Source: Onchocerca lupi
Lineage: Eukaryota; Nematoda; Chromadorea; Rhabditida; Onchocercidae
NCBI GenBank assembly: GCA_028564675.1
Contig: JAOVVO010000339.1
Span: forward strand, 19,840-83,839
Reading direction: 5' to 3'
Length of the DNA stretch: 64,000 bases
Below are positions 12,777 to 25,600 of the stretch, piece after piece (position 1 is the stretch's first letter; each line of letters starts with the position of its first letter). The position numbers and the translations under genes are program-made. The notes beneath the pieces were generated by a model. It worked only from the letters and a program-made list of their open reading frames with translations, had not been told where the DNA came from and made no database searches.

Positions 12777-15700
12777 GTTAAAAAGTGGAAAATGCTACAA
12801 GCAATACGTTGATAATTTGATTACAGCTTTGTATAGAGATTTTTTTTTAATTCTCTTGCTTATCAAAGTATAATTTTGAATTTAGCTTTAGGATCTAATC
12901 TCTGATGCAAGATAATAATATTTAAGCTTTGCTTATACATTAAGTTTTAGATTGGATTTAATTTAATGATTTCTTAGTTTTCAAAGTTTTTTTTTTTGGA
13001 TTGCGCGATTCAGAGGGTATTTCATTGTGTTGACATTACTAATTTGACTGTTTGGAATTTCTTTCATCATTTTGGAATTTCTCATTTACAAAGCATTAGA
13101 GTTTATTGCATTCATCAGCATATTGTTATATTCCTTTTTGCTGAAATCCAGTTTCTGTCCGTTTTGCAGTAATTCACTTTATAATTTGCCGATAATATTG
13201 GATAAATTGTATTCATAACCGTTGTTGATCTTTGGTATTTTAGAATCATGTTTTTAAAGATTTTCTATTGTCCAAAAAAAAAAATAATCCAAACCAGTTA
13301 TTTTGCAGATATTAAGGTTCATTTCAGTAAAAATTTGGTCAGTGAAAATAATTGGTTTAGACATGAATAATGATACATTCATTTGAAAATTATCAATTTT
13401 CTTGCTGTAATCGATTTTTTGTTTATTCAATTCAGCAGGGTACTATTTCTTAGGCAGTAGAAATTTTCTTTAATTCAAGTTTTGAAAAGTCCGAGTTTGA
13501 TGGAGTGATAATTTTAATCTTTTATTGTTATAGTTATTTATGTTCTCATTATTTTTCAGTGCTCTGAAATTTGAAATTTTGCTCTGAAAAAAGCAGTACA
13601 AACCATCACTGCGTTACATTATGTAAATTTGACATAATCGGAAAGTTATTTTTATGTTATGGATTTTTTTTGTTTAGTAATAATTAAACTTTTGATGTTT
13701 CTATTGCTACAACATGAATTATATATCTTAGGCACTTCCTATCAGTCAAAATTTATTCTCAGGATATTGATAACGGTGAATATGTTACGATAATTTCAGT
13801 TCGTTCAAAACCTTTTCATGCTTATTCTAAGGCATTTGATTATTTTATCGGTTTTAAAATCTCTCCAAAATCTGTTTTCTTTTAACATTTTTTTTATTGT
13901 CACATAGGAAATTTCGCATTAGAAAAATATTTAATTATTAAAAGAAATTGAGAGATAGCAATATTGAAAATGTATGCATCATTTACTTTCAAATATTATC
14001 GTGAATTGTTATTTTGAAAATTAATGTAAAGTAAAACTTTTACCCCACTTTTTTTTCTTTTTTTTTTTTCATTTTACTGATATTTTATGCTCTAGTAATA
14101 GATATTAACTATAGTTTGCAATTCAACTATGGTTTATATTGATTATTGCTGACTTAAATTCTAAAAGATTATAATATAACTTAGCTACAGTAACAATTAG
14201 TTTGGAGAAAATATGAATGGAAAAGGATTTGAAGGAATGAATTAGTAAAATAAATCCTAATAATAAGTTAAATATATCAGTGATTTAATAAAACATCTTA
14301 TCATTGCTACTCCGATTGATATCATAAGCTCAAGATTCCTTCATTATGCATATATATATTATAATGCATAATGGAAAAATTAGTCTATAATGTGATAAAA
14401 GTTTAGAATTGATAAGGGTATTGATATGTACATGGATTAATTAAAATATAAACGAATTAGAACTTGTTCCATTTAAATGAATGAAATGACAAATTCCATT
14501 AGATACAAGACTATCAATAGACAAAGGAATAATTAGATTCAAAAGAAAAGAAGTTTATAATATTATCAATCGAATGGATCAAATGTAATTGTGACGAAAT
14601 CGTTGAAAATTAAAAATGTTAAAATTAATTTAATAGTTTTTTCAGTTACAAGTACGACAGCTTTTTATATTTCATTATTAATTTATTTTTCAGTAGTCAG
14701 CAATTAACGATGTCATTAATATATTAATTATGCTAATCTATTTTCATTAATAGTTTAGATATCACTTTTTTTTAACCTTTTTTTCGCTCTTTTTTCTTTT
14801 CTTCCTATTAAAATTATTTATTTCCAATGACTTTTTTATCACTGAAAAAATTTGAAATTTTCAAGCTTTGTCTTTTTATTTTCTGATAATCTATTTTTGC
14901 TAATTTTGATTTAATATCATTATTAAATTAATTTGCAATAAATAGTCATTGTTAAAACCAAGTCCGATTTAGAACAAATCAGTTACGGGTAAAAATATTA
15001 TTTTTTTGCTTTTTTATCCTTTTTTTTATTTCTTATTTGATTCAACAATAGCACAGCTCATTTTTATGTGCTAAATATGAATTCGAGTCTTGAAGTATTT
15101 CTATTAATCAATTCCGATAACTTGGTTTTGTCCAAGTCTTAGAATGAATCTAAGCCCATCATATTTTCATTCATCATTTACGGTCCTAAAACATCTTAAA
15201 GCTTAAGGAAATGCGATTTTATTTCATGAATAAGTCTGATAATATTCTAAGCTGATAATGATAAGACAACAACTGTTGATTAATATCCTAATTAATTAAC
15301 AGTTGTTTAGCTTAGCATTTCTTCTTTCTTTCACTATTAAATTGAATGAAGTCAAATACATATTTCCTATTTTTATATTCATTCAAAGGAAAGGATTTCT
15401 TACCTAAAAATATTTTTAAAATAAATTACGATTTATCTAAGCAATAATTAATTCTAAGTAATATAATTATTTTTAAAAAAAAGAAAAATGCATTAAATTT
15501 TTTGAGAGCAATACTATTTTTATTTTTTCACCGATTTATTTTTTCTGTTTTCTTTATTTTAATGGGATAATTATTATCCAAAGATAAAAGTTTACTTTTG
15601 TATTGTTAAATGAAAAGAGATAATCTGTAATTCAATTCAATAAACTTTAGAAAAGAAGTTAAAATTGAATTATTACTTAACCATTCGTATTTGCTGTAAT

Positions 15701-16777
15701 AATAAATCAAAAAATTCTCCTTTCTCTTTTTTGTAAATTTCATAAATCGTAAAGTTTTTTTTTTCTTTTTTAAAGTAAATTAAATATTAAGTAATATGAT
15801 TCAGCTAAGAAAGAGATAAAAACTAGTTTTAATCTAACGAAATTGAATCATTCTTTCTCTTTCGCTTTTTCCTTTTTTAATCATCTTTTCCTTATTTTTC
15901 TTTAAAATATTCATTGTTATCATTTTTATTGCATAAAAAATTTTTGATGATAGTGATTTTTCTCTTTTAATTAATTTTTCCATTATTATACTATTTCCTC
16001 TCGCTGCTTTATCATATCTCTTTCATAGCTGATATATTTACTGGAAATAGGCGATCGAAAGATAAATTGAATGAAAAGGAAATGAGAATGATAAGGAAGT
16101 GTGGTCATTTGTTCCTAATCATTGATAACAATCTGAATCGACCAGTTTCTACTTATTTATCACATCGCCTAAAGCTATTAATTGATAGTCTATCAAATAT
16201 AACCTTTCTTTCTAATTTCTGAAAATGATGTCTTGTTCTCATTAACTGGTCTTCATTTTCAAATTTATTATCTCACGTTTCAAGTTTAAATATTTTGGAT
16301 ACTTTTTCTCTCTTCCTTCTTAAATTAATCAACAATTTGAATTGTTAGTTGAGCTAAAATTTAGTACTTTTTTCAAATTTTACCAAGTTTTTGTCCTATA
16401 ATCAAATAATAGTATATCATAAGCATTGTTCATTTATTTAATATAATTACCATATCTGGACTAATAATATGGCTATAGGTCAAATATAATCTCATATGTT
16501 GGTTGAAAAATACCAGATATTAATAGCATTCATTAATTAGCCCATATTTAGTTCTAAGTTAATTTAAAATATAAAAAATTTTGTAATGTTTGAAGAAGAA
16601 AAAAAATTTAAAAAAAAAATTGGTTATTGTAATATAAAATTCGATGAATGTTGAAATTAATAATTTGAATGATAGCTTCAAATTTTAAATCAAAAATTTC
16701 AACAATTTCAACACCGAAATAATCATTCAATATATTCAATAATAATGTACTTCTTAATGAAATAACATCCATTTCTT

Positions 16778-17062
16778 TTATTGAGCAATACAATACTCCA
16801 AAGCGATTCTGACGTACGAGGGGTGAAAGGTCACAATCGAACAATCGAGTAGCTCGTTCCCTCTGAAATTCCCCCCAGGATAGTTGGAGTGGGAAATGAA
16901 GCTGTTATATTCGATAAAGCGCTTGATTGGAGGAATTGTGGGACGAAACGTCTTCAACCTATTCTCAAACTTGCAATGAGTATGACATCTTGCTTGCTTG
17001 AATGAAACGTTGACGTTGAACGTGTGTTTCACGTGGGAGCATTTTAGGTAAACAGAATTCAC
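16778..17062 (-). other. GC-richer island with a 94-codon open frame, unidentified
   Basis: About 290 bp stand out from the AT-rich surroundings by base composition, with several CpG sites and a CCCCCC run near 16872. The minus strand is open for 94 codons, from an ATG whose start reads MNSVYLKCSHVKHTF. A second minus frame overlaps it (16608-16844). I do not recognise a domain in either. It could be a conserved exon, a regulatory element or inserted foreign DNA; the sequence alone does not decide. Confidence 0.2.
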
Positions 17063-18559
17063 TCTCTATGTGATGAGTCAATTGTTGAGTTAGATTAAAG
17101 TATAAAATTCGTTTAACTTTTATAATCATATTTCATCCACATTGTTATTATTGAGTGATTAACGAGTAGCATAAAAATTTTCAGTCATTTCAATTTTTAA
17201 AATTTCTGTTCTTCAGAAGAAAAATTACTATCTTTTTCTTCATCGTACCTATGATTCTTTGTTCTCATTTTTTAACAGAAATATAAACGGGAAACAAAAT
17301 GAGAGTGCAAGTTTAAATTAATAAAAAACAATTGTTTTTAGAAAATTTCTTCTATTTGATAAATTTTTGCATTCATGCATATATTTCGCTATTAATTTTC
17401 AATAGTGGTTTGAAAGAAATTTTTGAAATTTTCAAATTCTTCATGAAATATGACTGAGATAACAATACTATAATATTAATTACACTTTAATTAATATTTG
17501 CCTATTTATCATATGATTGTTAAAATTTAAAATCTCAAGCACAATTGATAATTATATTTATAATAGATACATGCAATCGTAATAACATTAAGGACTTCTA
17601 CAAAGAACAGAATATTTGATGATAATAGCTTTAGCGATTCTATCATATCAGAATGATCGATTTTGATAAATACACTAAAATCAATAATTTCTGTTACCTG
17701 TCAAGATAGACGAAATTCCTGATGGAAATTCTAGTTCATCCATCGCTAAATCAGTTATATGAAAACATTAATTAGAATTCCTCGATTTCCGATATCAACC
17801 GAATGATAGAAATTGCTGAATAATCGGAATTTGAAATAACGAATAATTATCGGAATAACCCATTAAACAAGAATTTGTAATATCTGATTTTGATAACGAA
17901 TGAGAACTGAGACAGTCGTTCTATTAAATAGAATTATTTTGACAATTACAAGAATTTCAACTAAAAAAAAAAAAAAAAAAAAAGAAATTTTCATAAAATA
18001 TAGTAATCGATCAGCTAATAGACTATTTTTTTTTGCAAAGAATGAAATGAAAAACTTCTAATAATTTCTCAACATATACGATAATTAGTTCGCAGTTTTA
18101 TTATTTGTTATGTATTAATGTCTTGATTATTTTTATTTGCCGTAATTACAATATCTTATTGTCATTCTTAATTTATAATTGAGTTTTAAATCAACAATTT
18201 ATTAATATTTCGATCCGAATTATCAGTAACAAGATGAAACAATTGAAAAAAATTGACTGATGAAACGAAAAATTGTGTTAAAAAGAAAGTAACATTGAGG
18301 ATAGGAAAATAGAAATAAATATAGAAATATGAGATTTATTTGAAATAAAAGTGACAATGATTAAAAATAAAAAATAAAAAAGTAGGGAAAAGGACGAATA
18401 TTATTGATTGGTGTGGAGCAATAATTAAAAGTAGGAAGAGATTATTAACAAGAATAACAATACTAAAAAAATGAAATAAATAATTTATCGAGGAAGAGAA
18501 ATGAGAAGAGTTATTATTGTTTTTTTATCGTATCACAATAACTACTGGGAAATGGTTTG

Positions 18560-18990
18560 CTATTGGAAGCAGTAATTAGAAATATAGGTCATTAAGAAGT
18601 GATATGCGAGCTGAAACATTAATCAGAATCATAAGGAAGTGATATCCTAATTGAGATAGTAACCAAAGTTTGGGTCATGAAGAAACGATATTATAATTGA
18701 AATAATAATCAGAAATATAAGTCATCGGGAAGCGATATGCTGTTTGAAATGGCAATTAAAATATGGGTTATGCGAAAATGGTATGCCAACTGGCAAAAAG
18801 ACAACAAACAATATATTATATTAGTGTTTTTTTATTCTATTGAGTGTTGAGTTTTTTTTTTGATAATATTGGGAGTCAGAGTTAAAGTCATGAATAAACG
18901 ATATGCAAATTAAGAAATTAATCAGAGTATAGATTAGGAGGATTACGTCGATGATCAGAGTTACGCTCATACTGTATAAACAATAATCAA
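18560..18990. repeat. Degenerate tandem repeat, unit about 55 bp
   Basis: The phrase caGAAATATAGGTCATtaaGAAGYGATATgc, followed by a GAAA-rich tail, recurs about every 50-60 bp from 18571 to 18800. It reappears as gtcatgaataaacgatatgc near 18885. Units are strongly diverged and non-coding. Confidence 0.5.
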
Positions 18991-20504
18991 AATTGTAGTC
19001 ATACTGTAAATGCTGATTATGAAATAACAGTTAGTTAAGTGGGATAAAGTTTGACAAAAAATTTCGGATGCTATTTAATTAAATGAACGATGTATGGAAG
19101 GAATTAACAAATGAAATTATTAATGGAATGAAAAATTTTTCGATAAGTTTATGCAAAAAAAAAAAAAAAAAAAAAAAAAAATTAAGGAAACAAAGCGATA
19201 AATCTTGTTTGGATGATTTGAAAAAAGAAATATTCTAAAGAAAAAAGTTACAAAAAAATTGTCAATAATACTTGTGATAAAAAATGTTGAAAAGAAGGTA
19301 AGCAAAGATGAAGAGTTTAGATAAATTGAAATATATCGATTGGAATGATTTAAATGTGATGGAAGAAAAAATTGAATTACAAAATGTTATGATGAAATAA
19401 TGATAAACGGAAAAAAATGGATTGAAAATTTGATATGACATATTATTTTGCTTTAAAGGTAACTGGAATCATTCGAAAGATAAATGGATATAATTAAAAA
19501 CGGAAGAATATAATTGAACGAAGAATATTAAACGATTCAATTAAGACGATAACAATAATTCAAATGATATGAAATGATGGAAATAACAATGGTTAGCGAT
19601 AATTTATACAAAAAAGTATTTTAAATTACATAAGGCAATAAAAATGACTTAAATAATGTAAGCATAAAAAATAAATCAATTAAAACGAACAATTAAGAAT
19701 TATTGTATAGAATTTTGAATTAATAAATTTAAAATGAGCATAATATAATTTAAAATGGAGGTAGACTGTCAAATAAGCTCATTATATCTAAAAACTTTCC
19801 TTTAATGAGATTTATTTTATGAGATTTTCGAATTCAAATTCCTCTTGAATTAAAATCCAAATTATAGAGACAGAAATTGAAAGTTTAATATAAGCTTCAA
19901 ATTACTATAAATTGTAAGAAATTTACGCAAAAAGGCAAGAATTTGAAACTATTTCGGATGATATAAGAAAAGATTGTAGATTTTAATTTCAATTCCAATA
20001 GTTCACATGTTTAATTAATGAATTAATTAGATAATTGTAATATTCAATTATATAATACACAATTTGTCAATAGATGAGTAAAAAGATTAACTGATTAATA
20101 GGATGTGAAGAATTTGTGTAACATATAAAAAAAAAAATTTTCAAAAAAAAAAATGGATATACTAGAGATAATAAAAATTGTTGATGAACATATAAAATTA
20201 TTAATTTTTGACAAAATGTTAGTAAGAAAATAAAGAAAAAAAAAACAAACAATGAAATTGTTTATTCGCATTAATAGATTGTAAAACAAATCTATAATTT
20301 CATGTAGCAATTTTATAAACATGCACATATATGTGGATGTAAAGTTAAATTTATAAGATAAATATTTTTGTCATTTTTATCCATGCCCTTATAAATTGGA
20401 ACTTTTGCGGGATTTTTAAGAATGTCAAAAGATTTCTTGTCAGAACATAGTATCAATTTTAAAGAAGTTTCTAGTAATGGATTTAAAATTAAACATATCA
20501 AGTA

Positions 20505-21920
20505 TGAAAGTATCAGAAAAGTTGAAATAATTCTACAAATAATTTTTGTTCTAAATAGTCAACGTACTTGCACTGTAAAAATTTTGTTATATTTGGAACA
20601 TTGATCCAATTCATATGTAAATTCCTCCAATTTAGATTATATTCTTAAATACGTAGTAAATCCTATATCTTGAATATCTGGTAATCTAATTCATATCTAA
20701 ATTCTTTTATTATAAATTTAATTGATTAAAATATTTGAAATATTTGCAAATCCAATTTATATGGGAATTCTCCTGCCTTATTTGGTTAGTGAATATCTGG
20801 AAAACCAATTCAGGTGTAAATTTTTCCATTCTAAAAATCAAGCTTAGATTCAATGCTTAAGTTGTTGTAAAATGTAATGTTCATATAGCTGTCTTTGTAT
20901 CCGACAGAATTTTATCACATTTGCTTTTGTAAACCGTTCATAATACGTAAAAAGCTTTGATCGGTTGCGATTAGTGTAGATTACATCTTCTTTCAACGTT
21001 TTTGATCACCAACGCTTCTCCATTTTTAATTTGTTTTTTCTTCGTTTTTTTTTTTTTTTTTTTTTTTTTTCAATTTTCATCAAATTTATCAAGTATAGTC
21101 CAAATTATATTCCATATTAATAGTATATTATCGAAAATTATCAGTTTTTTTGTATCGTAGTTACGGCGAATAAAAGTTCGTTGTTTTGCATCGTAGTTGC
21201 GACGAATAAAGTTCGTCTTTGCAAAAATTTCGTTGCACAATAAATCTAATCCTTCCCATTTTTCAATCTCACAAAAACCTTTCATAAAAAACTTTTATTT
21301 TACGACAAATTTTTTGGCCTGAGATAAAGTTTTTCGAGATTGGAAATTGGGAACGATTAGATCATTGAAGTTTTTGGGAAGATGGATTTTATTTGCTGCA
21401 ACTACGATACAAAAACAAAAAATTGATAGTTATCGATAATACACTATTAATATGAAATGTAATTTAGAATTCGGGATGTTATCTATTATATTTGATAAAA
21501 ATCGGAGAGAGAAAGTAATCTAGATTAATCGCAAGTGCAGCGATGCTCTTCGAATACTACATGGTTTGCAAAAATTTATTGTGATATAATCCTGTTGGAT
21601 ACAAAGATAAAGCTATGTGAACAAAGAAGCTATTTCAATTTTGCAACAATGTCAGTTTTGAAACTAAGCTTTGTTTTTAGACTTTAAGAATTCACATCTG
21701 AATTGGTTTTCCAGATGTTTAAGATAGAAGAATTTGCATATGAATTGGATTGTCTAGATGTTTAAGACATAAGTTTAAGCGAGTATTTTAATACATATAA
21801 TCTAAAATGAATAGAATAATTGATCCAAATAGAACTCAAATTTTTACAGTGCAAATATTTTGATTATTTAGACATAGGAATTATTTATGAAATTATTCCG
21901 TCTTTTCCGATAAAAAGATT
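20505..21920. repeat. Foldback (long inverted-repeat) element of about 1.4 kb
   Basis: Left-arm sequence returns reverse-complemented in the right arm. TTGCACTGTAAAAATTT at about 20568 matches AAATTTTTACAGTGCAAAT at about 21841. CTTTGTATCCGACAG at about 20893 matches CTGTTGGATACAAAG at about 21593. GCGATTAgtgTAGATTAC at about 20966 and GTATCGTAGTTaCGgCGAAT at about 21151 also have counterparts. The turn is near 21300 (caatctcacaaaaacct versus agtttttcgagattgg). Arms are unequal because the left one has gained sequence, including a poly-T run and a duplicated CGAATAAAGTTCG block. No transposase frame is visible, so this is probably a non-autonomous element. Confidence 0.65.
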
Positions 21921-22079
21921 TCAAAGCTGAAATTATTATAATTTCAGCGATTCTGAAACATCTAAAAAATTTGGTATTAGCATAAAAATGAAATAAGAAA
22001 AAAGGCGAGACAAAAATTATTCAATTAATTATCTTAAGTGGATAATTCAAAAAGGATGGATGAATTTCGATTATTGTTA

Positions 22080-22400
22080 CCTGAAATTTGATAATTATTG
22101 ATATTCATGTATGCCAATTATTGATATTAAGGTGTTTGATAAATGATATTAATAACATTTGTTAATCACCAATATTTAATAATATTGGTATTTGCTAATT
22201 ACTAGCATTTGATATCTCAAAATTATTGATACTCATTAATTATAGAATTGGTAATTGTTATTAGTGATTTTATTAATATTAATGATTGTTATACCAGTGC
22301 TTGTTAATTACAAATATTCAATAATTGTTATTACTGATACTAAACAAATGTTAGATCAGTTATTAATGATAGATCAGAGTGAATTATAGATAACAATCAC
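22080..22400. repeat. Degenerate short repeat of ATTATTGATA type
   Basis: TTATTGATATT, TTAATAATATTGG and TTGTTATTAGTGAT-like words recur dozens of times over about 300 bp. This is cryptically simple sequence just upstream of the BPI-like gene. No coding potential is seen. Confidence 0.5.
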
Positions 22401-22688
22401 ATATTAATGATATTTAAAATAGCAAGGAATATGTAGGATTTAAAATTTAAAAGAGAATGTAATCCAAAAAAAAACAAAGAAAACGAAAAAAAAACAATCA
22501 GTGGGAAATGTCGTTAAACTAAACGATTACCGAAAATACTGTAGTTAGTTAGAAGTACTGTAATCAGGTGAAAGAAATTCTGCAGACTAAGATAAGTTGA
22601 AGACAGAAGTACTGTAAAATTTTGCACACAGACTGTAATTAATTATTATTGTGTTTACAAAAACGATAAAATCATAAAAACGAAAATT

Positions 22689-25600
22689 ATGCAATGGATG
22701 TCTAAAATTTATGTTTAAACTAATTAATTAAATTCCTAATTTCTCACAACAATTGGATTAAAAGAAATTTCTGATAATTAAAAGTTTTTTAATTCAATAG
22801 TTCAAAATTTTTATTTCTATGATTTTAATTTCAAATATTCAAATTTTCAGCTATTTTTCTTGCTATTTGTTGGTTGCTTCGGTTCAAAAGTCAAATATTT
22901 GGATAATGCAAGTCGGTTATCACCGACAGCATCAACAATTGATGAAATAAAAAGAATTCAATTACGCAAATCGGATCTATTTGAGTAAACATTTCTTTTT
23001 CTTCATCTTTTTCATCTTAGCAGGTCTAAGAATTCTTTAGAAAAAGAGCATCAGTGAATGAAATAATTAATACATCTAAAAAAATTTTCTTCTTTTTATT
23101 TTTTTAAACTTGATTATTTCAAAAATTTGAGCAGAATTTGAAAATTAATTAACCATTAAAATGAAATTATAATGAACGAAGATAAATGGTTAGAAAATAA
23201 TATGAAAAGAAGGCAAGAAAAGAATTGACTTAAAATTAAAATCCAATAATTTGCAAATATCAATGAATTACTTTTTGAACAATTTCATGGAAAAGATTTT
23301 AATTGATTTCGTGTATATTATTTTATTTCCATTTCGCTTTTTTTCTTTTTTTTTTTTTTTTTTTGTCTCTTCTCGTTATTCACAATTATCCATCATTAAT
23401 TATAACTCTTTGTCCTTTTTTTATTTTCCTTTTAAAATTTAATTCCAAAAATATTTCAGTTTTAAAGATTTTTTGCTCCATTTCCATTTTATAAATTGCT
23501 TTTGAATTGTGCTGATATTTATTCCTATAATTTAAAGTAAATAAATAGATACAAAACTTGTAAACATAATGCATGATTTGTTATGATTTGAGAAATAGAT
23601 ATAAGAAATAAGAAATTTAAAAAAAAAAAATGGAATTTTAAAACGAAACGGAAGGAACCGAATATGTAATTCACCATTTATCATTCTAATAGTTGAATTA
23701 TTGCAAATTGTTAGCTAAATTAAATGATAAGAATAAAATTAATTATATTTATATAGCTATAGATAAGTACAGAATAATTTTAATTAATTTAGCTTTTGCT
23801 TAAGAAGTTTTAATTTGAGAAGTAAATAAATTTGAGAAAGAAAACAATTTTGATTCTAAATATTATTAAGAAATTTTAGTTGAAATAGTAATTAGCATAT
23901 TTCTATTGGCAAGTGATAAAAAATTTAAAAAACATATTTATTGGCAGATACTAGTCATTTGCCTGAATTTTATTTCTAAATTTTTATTTTGAAAAGTAAA
24001 TTAAAACTAAATAAAGAACTCAATGAATAATTTTTTAACTTCACATGATTTTTTCTGCAAATTTTGCAGGAATATTGATCATGATGATTTCAATCCGCTT
24101 TTATTGAATGGTACTCGTGGTTTACCCGGTCTAGAAATTCGGATTAATCCAAACGGTTTTCTATTTGCTAGTCTTCTAGCAAGTCCAATTATCAACAATG
24201 AAATTCGACGACTTCGTTTACCATTATCAAAAAAATGTTTTCCAATGGTTATTTCCTTAAATTGTTATAAGTCTTTTCGGTTTATTTTCTTATGAAAAAT
24301 TCACTTAAAAAAAAGAGAAAAGAAAAAAGAAAAATGAGAAAAAATTAAGAATCAAAAGAATTTCATAAAAATTATGATTTTTAAAAAAGAAAAAAAAATT
24401 AATTAATTTTAGCTTGATGGTTGCGTTACAATTTCAAATGTGACCATTTCACGATATAGATGTCCACAAATGGTTTCACTTCATCCTTCACCACCTAATC
24501 GTCTCGTTCTCGCCATTCGAAATCTCGATTTTGAGTAAGTATTGTAGAGGTAATTTTATCATATTTCAAAATTTTTACAAATTTTATATTGCAAAATTTA
24601 AACATTTCTTACTTCTCTTACTTTTTTGCTCTTTTTTTCTGCAATTTAAAAATATTAAAATTTAGTAAAAATAATAATGCTTTGAAATTTTGCATTCAAA
24701 AAATTGCAATAATTATTATTTTTAAAAAAATGAAAAACAAATTGATGTATTCATAAAATTTACATTAAAATTCCAATTATCGATTTTTTTGCAATAAATT
24801 TTTATGAAAAAGAAAGCTATCTGATTGATTAATTTGTAATAATGATGAATATATGCAAAATATTGCGAATTCAGGATGAAAGCAAATGTTAATGGAGAAA
24901 TTGGGATGATATTACCTGTTATCCTTAACAATACCGTATCTATTGGTGTTCATCAGGTTCAGCTTACTGATGATATTAGTTTTAAAACTTAATTGTTAGA
25001 AAATTTTGAAAAATTCTTAAAAAGTAAATAATCTGTAACATAGTTATTTATTTTTTTCTTTGCAAATATTCCGCCTTAATTTTTTTTTTTTTTTGAAATA
25101 TAAAATTTTTTTTTAAATAAAAATAGGAATTAAATTTCAAATGAAAATTATTTTAGATTTCGGCAACAATTCAATTGACCATTTATCGTACGTTAGATGG
25201 ATCAGCACATTTCCGTTCCATTCGATGTTATGTATCTGTCGGTTTTACTGATGTTTTCTTCAAAAATGGCGGTCTTTTAGGGGATGTTTTCAATTCTAAC
25301 TTTCGGGTAAGTGGAAAATTTAGTATTATATTTAAAGTAATAAAATTTCACTTCTTATTATTCAATTAATTATAGTAATTAAGTAATATGTGGGAAAATT
25401 ACAAAATTTTACCGCACTCTCTCTTATGATAATCTTTTAAAACCATTTTTAAATTGGATACGACATATGCAGTAATAATTATCCAAACTTGAATTCAGAG
25501 ATTTAGATTCATATTTGTTTAATTATAAAAACATAATCATTAATTAGACCACAATTATAGTATTTTAACCTTTCCATATTTAATCTAATTATGCTGATTA

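Larger units (their letters stand above)
12777..22688. other. Long gene-poor interval (about 9.9 kb)
   Basis: Apart from the GC-richer island at 16778-17062, the tandem repeat near 18560-18990, the foldback element at about 20505-21920 and the degenerate short repeat near 22080-22400, I see only AT-rich sequence with frequent A/T runs (for example 17963-17982, 19155-19181, 21047-21070). Open frames are short and of low complexity, and none carries a recognised domain. Confidence 0.6.

Noticed and set aside
19120..19305. Phe-rich minus-strand open frame
   Set aside because: Produced by poly-A/T runs; low complexity with no splice support.
20422..20604. 60-codon plus-strand frame starting MSKDFLSEH
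   Set aside because: It overlaps the left end of the foldback element and has no conserved pattern or partner exon.
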